NCBI RefSeq assembly: GCF_947251645.1
Contig: NZ_OX366364.1
Location: 1-64,000 of the forward strand
Source of the DNA: Wolbachia endosymbiont (group A) of Bibio marci
GTDB lineage: Bacteria > Pseudomonadota > Alphaproteobacteria > Rickettsiales > Anaplasmataceae
DNA length: 64,000 nucleotides
Reading direction: 5' to 3'
Positions 56,160 through 64,000 of this stretch are shown here, one piece after another; the first letter of the stretch is position 1; every line of letters begins with the position of its first letter. Position numbers and translations under genes: made by a program. The notes under the pieces were generated by a model. The model ran no database searches, had not been told where the DNA came from, and saw only the letters and a list, made by a program, of their open reading frames with translations.

Positions 56160-56466
56160 GTCAGCAGTGGCCTGAAAAGTCCATTTTTCACTTTATAAAA
56201 TGTTTATATTTTACCACCTACTGACCTTACCCAGAAGGTATGAATTAGGTATTGCTTGGTTGGAAGCAAGAGAAGATAATCACTTTTCAGAGTGGATAGG
56301 TGGCAGGTTGGCACTTTTTCTGAGTGTTCTTGTATAAAGTATATGAAAGAAGACCTCGTTACTCAGATTCTGCCACCGGTGAGGCTCACAAAATGTGATG
56401 ACCTCGTATAGGAGTTTGGACCAACCAGTACTCTGATATATTGAAATGTGCAATTGGAGGAAAAAT

Positions 56467-57395
56467 ATGCGTCACATAGGCATTATACCAATAGTTTTAC
56501 TGTTTGTTACTTGCAAGAAGGAAAATCGGAGTATATTCAAACGTTTCGCTTAAAAGACTTAAATAATTTTATCAGAAATCTTCAAGAAACAGATGAAATA
56601 GCTAACAGGCAATAGCTGTTTTTTTTATGACGCAGTGTCACCTTATGTTAAGAGCGTGGTCTCCTGGACAGTTTGAAGTTGTTCGTTGCTCTGTGAACAA
56701 AACGGACAAGCACGATGCGCGAGCTATTGCTTTTTTTCTAAGCAAAGGTATGTTGCCTGAAGCAAAGCAAACAATGCAAGCAGTTAGCTTCTCTTCTTCA
56801 AACAAGAGACCAGTTACGGGTATCTTTAATCAATAAAATGCATGGTCTTTTTAATTACCATGGGATAAAAATTAAAAAGGAAGCACTTACAACTAAGGTG
56901 GGTGCTATTGGAAAGTATACTTGGGATCCTTTAGAAAAGGTTGAAATTGAAGTAATTAGCTATCATTTGGAAGCTATTCGGGAAATCTTAAAAAACTTGA
57001 GAGGGAAATTATAGCTTTTGCCAAACAGCTTCCTGAACCTTATCAGCATAAAAGGAATTGGCCCAATTTCTGCAGCTATTTTTATTGCAACAATTGGAGA
57101 CATTAATGATTTTCATAGGCCTGAGAAACTTACTGCATATTTTGGAATTGTGCCACGAGTTTCTCAATCTAATCAACAGTGCACGATCGGAACAAACGTG
57201 ATATTCTTTAGTGCAGTGTACTTGAGTTGCTATACGCTTATCTGAACAGCTTATGTAAAAAAAAAGCGTGGTTCTGCTAAGGCTATTATTGCTACTGCCA
57301 GGAAATTTCTTACAACTATTTTCTATACTCTTAAAAATGATTGGGTTTTTAAAGATTTCACAAAATTTGAATTTTTTATTGGACAACAATCATAG
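56467..57395 (+). pseudogene. Degraded IS110-family transposase
   Basis: Frames show KTDKHDARAIAFFLSKGMLP (RuvC-like part) and SIKGIGPISAAIFIATIGD plus RPEKLTAYFGIVPRVSQS (Tnp20/HhH part). Several frameshifts and stops break the gene. It is not the same element as at 38717. Confidence 0.8.
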
Positions 57396-57920
57396 GAGAA
57401 AAAGTAGAGAGAAAGTTAAGAAAATTTTTTACAAAAAGAACGATGAATCAAAATGTTCAGGAATGCAATAATTAATAGCAGAATGCCTACGCTATTTATT
57501 GTAAAAATTTCTATGTATTCAAATATGGCAGTTCTAGCTTGTTGAACGGAGTGCTTAGGTATACCAATCACATAAGCAACTTAAAGATCACCTTTACAAC
57601 TTTGTTATATTATGCAAAAAGACTCAAAACTCTCAAAACCTTATGAATTTATATGTAACCAGTGGACACAAGCATCCTGTATTATTTATACTAAATCCAT
57701 ACCATCACGCTTTGGACCTAGTTCTTTATTCATTCTCACAATCCGTGAACGGTTACAAATACTGGAGTTTACCCTTCTTCTTGTTATTTTTCTAATCTAT
57801 AGTTAGCGTTCAAAACCATATTCGAAAAGTATCTCATATATTTCCAGATTTTTTTAATGATGTTTATTTCATCCTCAACATTGTCTCTACCTTTATGAAC
57901 TAAATTACAATTTAGCAGCA
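57396..57920. other. Non-coding gap after the IS110 remnant
   Basis: 525 bp, AT-rich, with no ORF of note. I see no repeat unit or RNA gene I can name. The stretch 56160-56466 on the other side of the remnant is also without an ORF. Confidence 0.5.
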
Positions 57921-58472
57921 TTAAAAATTATAACGTATTCCTACCTCCAGAGTTGCATCTGGTATTTGTGATGCTTTTATACCGCTTAGTTGTCCACCTG
58001 CAGTAATACCAACTGCACCAACTATCTGTGGAGTAATTTCATAATCAACACCAACCTTCAGTTTATAGGAAATAGAACCCAGTATTTTATCTACTACCTC
58101 ACCTTCACCAAAGCTAAAAGGCATTACTTGTAGGTATCCTCCTAAGCCTCCACTGACATATAGCTTAACGGGATCAATATCAAGGTCAGGATAATAACGA
58201 TAATTTGCCAATAAGCTAGCCCCTATTTTCCTTTTTTCTTTATCAGCTATATCACTTATGTCAGTGAGAACCTCAAGTTCAAACTTAGAGTTTTTGTCAT
58301 AATGATAACCAAAAACAACGCTAGGTTTTATTTTTAAGCCGCCACCCCATCCGGCACCAAAGTTTAAACCTGCATAGTACTGATCTTCTGACTTACTTGC
58401 ACTATTACTAGCTGCACCTGCTAAAGATGAAGTAAGCAACACAGCCAAAACGCACAATCTCTTTATTTTCAT
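57921..58472 (-). CDS. Outer membrane beta-barrel protein (P44/Msp2-type)
   Basis: Surface porin-like protein. From the chosen start MKIKRLCVLAVLLTSSLAGA (signal peptide, preceded by AGGAG) the precursor is 183 residues. The mature part has alternating beta-strand patterns (QYYAGLNFGAGWG, LLANYRYYPDL, SYKLKVGVDYEI) and ends GIRYNF, with the C-terminal aromatic residue used by the BAM complex. Related to the surface antigen family that includes Wsp. Confidence 0.82.
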   Translation of the reverse strand: MKIKRLCVLAVLLTSSLAGAASNSASKSEDQYYAGLNFGAGWGGGLKIKPSVVFGYHYDKNSKFELEVLTDISDIADKEKRKIGASLLANYRYYPDLDIDPVKLYVSGGLGGYLQVMPFSFGEGEVVDKILGSISYKLKVGVDYEITPQIVGAVGITAGGQLSGIKASQIPDATLEVGIRYNF

Positions 58473-59040
58473 ATAACTCCTCATACAAAAAAATATATAA
58501 TGCATAAGTATATATGCTTTGTATTAAAAAAGATATAACTACATGTCAAAAAAAAGTATACCCACAAAGTAAAGGATGTGCTACTCGGATGTATCCGTTC
58601 AGCCAATGGCGTCAACTTAAGGGAAAATATCAGTGATTGTGTATAAAACTTCTCTCTAAATTTTTTACCATTAAATTACCCAAAAGCTGCAATAAACAGC
58701 ACTTTTGTTTCTGTTTTATTTCAACAAAGAAGTCTAAAATATGTCCTTTTTAGGTGAAACATGCAAAAAGGAAAAAATCTTATTCTACAAATTAAAAATA
58801 TAATATACTCGAAAGCTTTTCAGAGAATCCATTGTGTTGAGTTTTACACGAACAAGAAAACTTCCTTTTACGACAGTATTTTCTATGATTTTAAAGTTAA
58901 TTAAGAAAAGTTTAGGAAATAGAATGTGAGCTCATTAAGTTCCACCCTCAAAGCAAGCTTTTTCTAAAGCAAGATATAAATACAGGTCTTAAAGAATTTA
59001 AGCATCCAAACAGCCTATTGAGCAAACGTTAGCAGAAACC

Positions 59041-59410
59041 TGAAGTCGTTACTCAAATGCGTTCATTAAATCAAATTATTTATCTACGACCGTCTTCATT
59101 AAAATTTATTCAGCAGCATTATGAATTGAAAGTAGATTTTATTTTTCGCTTGCAAAAAAGAAATTATAGCAAGCTATGGTTCATCTGGTGAATTAGATTT
59201 TGTGCTAGAAAATAAAACGAAAAGCCAAAAAGTAAGAGTAATAGTGCTTACATTAGCCAATGGGGAAACAGAGTTTTTGACCGAGACTTTGGAGCAAAGC
59301 TTATGTGTTAAGGTGGCATATAGAAGAGTGCTATAAACGACTCAAAATAGGTGCAGAGTTAGAGAATTTTTCTGGCGTAAATTTAGAGGCTGTATTACAA
59401 GAATTTTGAG
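59041..59410 (+). pseudogene. IS4-family transposase remnant
   Basis: Broken frames read IIYLRPSSLKFIQQHYEL, then LEQSLCVKVAYRRVL and WHIEECYKRLKIGAELENF, the last resembling the conserved end of IS4 transposases. Several stops and frameshifts. Confidence 0.7.
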
Positions 59411-59464
59411 CAAACTTAGTCATGTGTAATATATTGTCGCTTCATATCACAAGGGCCTTGGAAT

Positions 59465-60553
59465 GGCTTTGTTGCATCGCACCTTATACTGGTAGTAATT
59501 TACGATAAATATCATGTAGCCATTTCAAATTTAGCCATACCAATTTCAGTAAATTGATTAAGCAAATAGCACTTAATCAGCAATTCTTTTTCGCGATTTA
59601 CTTCGGATTTATTCCTAAAGCTGAATCCAAATATTTGCTTTAATCTTGAGAAAAACCCTTCAATATAAGATCTTTTCCCATAATTTACTTCTTTTTTCCA
59701 TTCTTTCACGCCATCTTCACCGTATAATTTTATTAACCTAATAGCAGCATTTCTGTCAGACATATAATCTATTTCTGGATGTTCTGCCGCATTGTTTATT
59801 GGTGGAATTTTTGCCTTTATATCATATTCGTGACACAATTTGTAAAACTTGTGCCTATCATATGCCCTATCTGCATATAGTGCTTTTATGACATGCTGAA
59901 AATTAACTTCTTTAAGCAAATCGCAAGCTCCATAGTGATCAGAGTAGACACCGTTACTGTATTTTACAGCTATGGCTTTTTTGCTGTTTATATTCAACAT
60001 TACATGCAATTTTCTTGTCTGTTCATAGCCACGATATTTTCTGTTAGCGCTATTTTCCTTGCTGTGACCAGGGGTATTGTTGTAAATGCTGATACCTGTA
60101 CTATCTATAGCAATTTCGATGTCTTCCATATTATTTTTATCAATTCTGCAATCATTGATCTTAATATTAAGTTTCTTAAACCTTCTTGATGCTTGTGAAT
60201 AGCTGATAACTGCTAAATCTCTTCCTATTTGTTGCATATATCCTTTTATAAACCCCACCGTTTGTCTTAAACCAATTCTAAAAAGATTGACAATTATATG
60301 CACCAAAATCACAACTTTATCACTGTAAATATAGTTGCCGCCTTGCATTTTTGGACTATTTTCATACCAATTTTCTATGGCTTCATTGATATAATGAAAA
60401 ATATTTCCTCTTTCCTGGAGAAATTTGTTATATTCATTTTGGTTACTGACTTTCATTTTCTGTGGCATATTTTTTCTTCAACAGTTAAATGGTTATTTAT
60501 AATGAATTTTGTCAGTAGCCACCAGATTTTTTCGGTTGCTATGCAACAAAGCC
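59465..60553 (-). mobile_element. IS5-family (IS903-group) element, copy 6
   Basis: 1089 bp, GGCTTTGTTGCAT ends, perfect 9-bp duplication CCTTGGAAT (59456-59464 and 60554-60562). Nested in the IS4-like element. Confidence 0.94.
59512..60468 (-). CDS. IS5-family transposase (lineage 1)
   Basis: 318 residues, nearly identical to the copies at 7582 and 12201. Frame and DDE residues intact. Confidence 0.93.
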   Translation of the reverse strand: MPQKMKVSNQNEYNKFLQERGNIFHYINEAIENWYENSPKMQGGNYIYSDKVVILVHIIVNLFRIGLRQTVGFIKGYMQQIGRDLAVISYSQASRRFKKLNIKINDCRIDKNNMEDIEIAIDSTGISIYNNTPGHSKENSANRKYRGYEQTRKLHVMLNINSKKAIAVKYSNGVYSDHYGACDLLKEVNFQHVIKALYADRAYDRHKFYKLCHEYDIKAKIPPINNAAEHPEIDYMSDRNAAIRLIKLYGEDGVKEWKKEVNYGKRSYIEGFFSRLKQIFGFSFRNKSEVNREKELLIKCYLLNQFTEIGMAKFEMAT

Positions 60554-60832
60554 CCTTGGAATCCAGATAAAATTGCTGATAAATTTTTCAGTTTTATTTG
60601 GTGTAATGAGGCAGAAACTCTATCAGGTACTTATTGCGCCAAAAAACTTTCAAGCCCTTTTTGATAGAGCAAGTATACGCGCTAAAGTTAAAATCCGACC
60701 AGGACAGCCGCAATAAGGTAGATAAGCCCAAACGCCATCATGTCTTTAGGAGAGTTTGCTAATGAAAGTTCTTAAGTTGACGCCATTGAGTGAACGGTTA
60801 CTATTTAAAAGGATATGTTCAAAAAAACTGTG

Positions 60833-61813
60833 TCAAATCAACTCATACATTTCATTACCAACTTCATGATGAAGTTCTGCAGTTGGATGGAAATAATCAA
60901 AAAAGAAGTAATCCTTTAGTGTTTCTTTGCTACACTCAGGGTTATAGTGAACGTCAAGTTCCCCTTTAAATATCAACTTTAAGAGTATTTTTATATTTTC
61001 TTTAAATCTCCCAATTTGGTCTGCAATGTTCGATGTGCATGCATCTTGACAATTTAAACCTTTGCTCTTGTATTCGCCAAGCATACTTTTCATTTTAGAG
61101 TTAAGATCAAATGCTTTTATTTCAAGATCTGTACTTTTCTTCATATAATCTAAGCCATTAGCCAATTTTGCATTGAAATTCTCTATGAGCTTTGTAGCTA
61201 GTTCCCTTGCTTCTTCATCTCTATTAAAAGCTGGTATTAAGCCAACTTCAGGTGCGTTTGCAACAACTACATGCTTAACACCATGTTCATTTAGAACCTT
61301 AAGTGCATTACATATTTCACTCACTGCTTGTTCCAATACTTCTTCCGCTTTAGTATCGTCATAAGCAGTGGCAATCATAACATCATTTCCGCCGATTATG
61401 ATGCAAAATAAATCTTCTTTACCTATATCTGGATGATGTTTAATTACCGCATCTAGCTGGTTAGCTAAACGAAATTTATTGAAGAAATAAGAAAAAATAG
61501 GGTCAAAAATTTCAGATGCTGTTGCACATGAAACTGCATAGTTTTGACCTTGCTGTTCGTGGCATCTACCAAAAAATGAATAACTCCACCCAGGTTTAAA
61601 TTCGTCTAAATCTAAATATTTTGCTACATATTCAACAGCAGTAGGGCCATCGCTAAAAGATCCTCCTTGATAAAAAGGGTCACCAAACTTTACGCTTTTT
61701 GCAAAGGATAAATTATTTAAAATTCCAATAATTGCACCATTATCGGATAAACTATCACCCAGAACATAAAAATTTCTATACTTTGAATTAAAATCTTCAT
61801 TTTTATTTGTCAT
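60833..61813 (-). CDS. GDSL/SGNH-family lipase or esterase
   Basis: 326 residues. The four SGNH blocks are visible: VLGDSLSDNG (catalytic Ser21), a Gly block, IIGGNDVMIA (Asn143) and FFDYFHPTAELH (Asp306, His309). Proteins of this branch are often extracellular phospholipases or acyltransferases. No clear signal peptide is present, so export, if any, would be by another route such as type IV secretion. A broken IS lies just upstream of its 3' end. Confidence 0.85.
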   Translation of the reverse strand: MTNKNEDFNSKYRNFYVLGDSLSDNGAIIGILNNLSFAKSVKFGDPFYQGGSFSDGPTAVEYVAKYLDLDEFKPGWSYSFFGRCHEQQGQNYAVSCATASEIFDPIFSYFFNKFRLANQLDAVIKHHPDIGKEDLFCIIIGGNDVMIATAYDDTKAEEVLEQAVSEICNALKVLNEHGVKHVVVANAPEVGLIPAFNRDEEARELATKLIENFNAKLANGLDYMKKSTDLEIKAFDLNSKMKSMLGEYKSKGLNCQDACTSNIADQIGRFKENIKILLKLIFKGELDVHYNPECSKETLKDYFFFDYFHPTAELHHEVGNEMYELI

Positions 61814-62008
61814 AATATTTACCGTAGATTAGCATGTTGTTTCATTAGATTCATAAAAAAAGAAAAATAGCGGTGCAACTTTTTTACAACCCCCATTTTA
61901 AACTTTATTGTGTATTTCCTTCATATCATACCTTTTTGAAAAAACGCTCTGACTTTTTCTCCACTTTTTCCGGGCAAAATCAGCTTCTTCTTAACTTGAC
62001 ACGTATAC

Positions 62009-63955
62009 TTAAAAGAACCCTCTAAGTTTTCTAGCGCGGCTTGGATGTTTCAACTTGCGCAGTGCTTTTGCCTCTATTTGCCTGATTCTCTCACGTGTTA
62101 CATTAAAAATTTTTCCTACTTCTTCTAAGGTATGCTCCTTCCCATCTTTACCAAGGCCAAAACGCATTCTTAGAATTCTTTCTTCCTTTGGTGTTAAAGT
62201 TGCAAGAACATTGGTTGTAATGCCACGCAAGTCAGCAAGTATTGCAGCATCCTCTGGTCTGGAGACTCGCTTATCTTCTATACAATCACCGAAGGTACTA
62301 CTATCATCTTTTCCTGTTGGAGCTTCAAGACTTACTGGATCCCTTGCTATTTTCATAACTTTGCGTATTCTTTCCAGTGGCATTGTCAGTTCTACACTCA
62401 ATTCCTCTAACGTCGGCTCTCTCCCCATCTCATGAGTCATCTTTCTTAATGCTCTGTTGATTTTACTGATAATTTCCACCATATGAACTGGTATTCTAAC
62501 TACTTTAGACTGCTCAGGTATTGCCCTAGTGATCGATTGTCTTACCCACCAAGTGCCATAAGTTGAAAATTTATATCCACGTTTGTAATCAAACTTATCC
62601 ACGGCCTTCATAAGACCAATATTGCCTTCTTGTATCAAATCAAGCAGATCAAGACCTCTTTTTGAATACTTCTTAGCAATGGAAACTACTAGCCTTAAGT
62701 TAGCCTTAATCATTTCTTGCTTTGCTTCAGAGACTTCTCGTTCGTGTTTTTGTATTCTCCTGATTAGCTCCTTAAATTCTTGCACGTTATCTTCCTGTAT
62801 ATGCTGCTTAATACCGTTCAAAGTACTAGCTATATGTTCAGAGTTATCGTCTATAAACCTTAAAAATTTGTTTTTTGATTCACCTGTAAAAGAGGACTGA
62901 TTTTCATTGATCTTTAAAAGACTTATCTCTTTCAACTCGTGCTTTAAAAGCACGTCATCATAAACTTTATAGAAACTTTCTCTATTGATATCGTATTTTC
63001 TAGCCTCAGCAATAAGATTAGCCTCATCAAGCGTGATGGATCTATTTATCTTATAAAGTTCTTGTGTAATTCTGGCAACAGCAGCATCACTTAACTTAAT
63101 TTGTAATGCCATAGACCATATTTGATTATACAAAATTTCTAGCTCATTAGAGAAATTTTTAGAATTTTTTCTTAATATCAACGCTTCATTTGTTAAAGTA
63201 ATTATCTCATCCAATGCAACTATGACCTTTGGCAATAAGTCACTTTCCATTTCAAGAATAGAAACATTTAAATTGACTGAACTTATATCTTCATTATCAC
63301 CGTCTTTCTCATCATCACTTTTTTTACTATCTTTCTCATCATCACTACAATACTCAGCATCTTCAGAAACATCCTCAGAATCCTCAACATCTTCAGCACT
63401 TTCTTCACTCTTTTCTTTGGGTACCACATTAAAATCAGAGTTATAAATTGCATCCAGATCTATAATTTCTCTCAGTAAGAGAGCTCCACTACTTAAATCA
63501 TCACGCCATACTTTTATCACCTTTAATGTTACTGATGTTTCAATTATTGCACGTAACATGTTATGCTTTTCAGATTCAATTTTTTTTGCTATCTCGATTT
63601 CATCTGCCCTTGACAAAAGCTTTACAGAGCTCATGTCTTGTAAATAAATCCTTACTGGATCATCATTTTGTACTAAAGTTGCAGTAACATTTGGCGATGT
63701 GTCATCATCATCAAGTTTACTATCATCACTGTTGGAAGGAACATCTTCTTCATCTTCGCTACTTTCAAGCACATTAATTCCGGAGTCCTGCAATAAAGAT
63801 ATAGCATCATCTATAAAGTCAGACGAAAAATTTTCATCTGATAATTTATCATTTATATCATCACAGGTGACAAAACCACCTTTTTTTATACTTTTAGTTA
63901 CAAGATCTCTGATAATTTTTTTCTTATCTTCTGCATCATTAATAATTGACATCAT
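62009..63955 (-). CDS. rpoD: RNA polymerase sigma factor RpoD
   Basis: Primary sigma-70 factor of 648 residues. Region 1.1 at the N-terminus is followed by a very acidic linker (about 175-225, Glu/Asp/Ser-rich). Region 2 ([30 protein letters not shown]) and regions 3-4 end in [17 protein letters not shown]. The promoters described in this window fit the consensus of this factor. Confidence 0.96.
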   Translation of the reverse strand: MMSIINDAEDKKKIIRDLVTKSIKKGGFVTCDDINDKLSDENFSSDFIDDAISLLQDSGINVLESSEDEEDVPSNSDDSKLDDDDTSPNVTATLVQNDDPVRIYLQDMSSVKLLSRADEIEIAKKIESEKHNMLRAIIETSVTLKVIKVWRDDLSSGALLLREIIDLDAIYNSDFNVVPKEKSEESAEDVEDSEDVSEDAEYCSDDEKDSKKSDDEKDGDNEDISSVNLNVSILEMESDLLPKVIVALDEIITLTNEALILRKNSKNFSNELEILYNQIWSMALQIKLSDAAVARITQELYKINRSITLDEANLIAEARKYDINRESFYKVYDDVLLKHELKEISLLKINENQSSFTGESKNKFLRFIDDNSEHIASTLNGIKQHIQEDNVQEFKELIRRIQKHEREVSEAKQEMIKANLRLVVSIAKKYSKRGLDLLDLIQEGNIGLMKAVDKFDYKRGYKFSTYGTWWVRQSITRAIPEQSKVVRIPVHMVEIISKINRALRKMTHEMGREPTLEELSVELTMPLERIRKVMKIARDPVSLEAPTGKDDSSTFGDCIEDKRVSRPEDAAILADLRGITTNVLATLTPKEERILRMRFGLGKDGKEHTLEEVGKIFNVTRERIRQIEAKALRKLKHPSRARKLRGFF

Positions 63956-64000
63956 TACCTTTATAGTTTATAATTTCATTCCTTATTAACAAACAAACTT

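Larger units (their letters stand above)
58591..60797 (+). mobile_element. Degraded IS4-like element, split by an IS5-family copy
   Basis: The ends contain CGTTCAGCCAATGGCGTCAA (58595 onward) and a slightly mutated complement (to about 60797). The body is interrupted at 59464/59465 by IS copy 6. It is the parent of the MITE at 22551. Confidence 0.75.

Noticed and set aside
1-64000. Prophage WO or cytoplasmic-incompatibility genes
   Set aside because: I looked for phage structural genes and cif-like two-gene modules and found none in the window.

Overview
The window is AT-rich and reads as a chromosomal segment of a Wolbachia-like endosymbiont (Rickettsiales, Alphaproteobacteria). The support is the gene repertoire: a short prolyl-tRNA synthetase without editing insert, a stand-alone virB8, an orphan MrpD-like subunit, an NDUFS4-type complex I protein, ankyrin-repeat proteins and a P44/Msp2-like outer membrane protein. 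Housekeeping genes are scattered among many insertion sequences, miniature elements and short palindromic repeats. No prophage, CRISPR array or rRNA operon is visible; one tRNA-Ser(TGA) is present.

Layout. 1-5.9 kb: hemE (start just outside), aspartate aminotransferase, a hypothetical gene, a tiny membrane ORF, an MFS transporter and glyA. 5.9-11.9 kb: repeat copy A, a palindrome cluster, then a tandem duplication of a two-TM, proline-rich protein gene with the 5' end of proS; the first copy is decayed and split by an IS, the second leads into intact proS-acpS. 12.1-13.6 kb: an IS5-family (IS903-group) element directly followed by a 326-bp MITE. 13.7-18.3 kb: MrpD-like, virB8, hypothetical, holB, tsaC. 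18.4-23.1 kb: IS, repeat copy B, iron-binding protein gene, pyrB, IS66 and IS4-derived debris. 23.1-28.4 kb: sucA, MITE, frameshifted J-domain/ankyrin gene, palindromes, repeat copy C. 28.4-36.5 kb: udg, def, ftsA, map, MFS (MHS type), rsmH-ftsL, NDUFS4-like, rplY-pth. 36.6-39.6 kb: repeat copy D, IS, degraded IS110. 39.8-50.6 kb: purK, apaG, iron permease, trhO, an ankyrin protein with a U-box-like N-terminus, topA, a dense palindrome array, repeat copy E, ferredoxin-NADP reductase, tRNA-Ser. 50.6-64 kb: mnmE, nuoI, degraded IS, MITE, flavin oxidoreductase, degraded IS110, OMP, degraded IS4 split by an IS, GDSL hydrolase, rpoD.

Four observations stand out. (1) A ~450-480 bp repeat occurs five times, and every copy carries a TTGACA-17 bp-TATCAT promoter at the same end, reading into the repeat although the spacer has drifted. 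Four copies lie co-oriented just downstream of a gene's stop codon, and in one the stop codon lies inside the -35 box. This looks like a multicopy transcribed element, possibly a non-coding RNA family. (2) The short palindromic repeats that fill the intergenic regions are also read in frame inside three genes (rsmH, mnmE, udg), as Rickettsia palindromic elements are. (3) The same palindromes are the landing site of the IS903-group element and its MITE: 9-bp target duplications match ATYCCAGTG or its complement in most cases. (4) A 434-aa ankyrin protein has a U-box-like domain and is a candidate secreted E3 ubiquitin ligase.

The genes cover heme, pyrimidine and purine synthesis, the TCA cycle and complex I, tRNA charging and modification, replication and transcription, and host interaction (VirB8, ankyrin proteins, OMP, GDSL hydrolase, polyproline membrane proteins).
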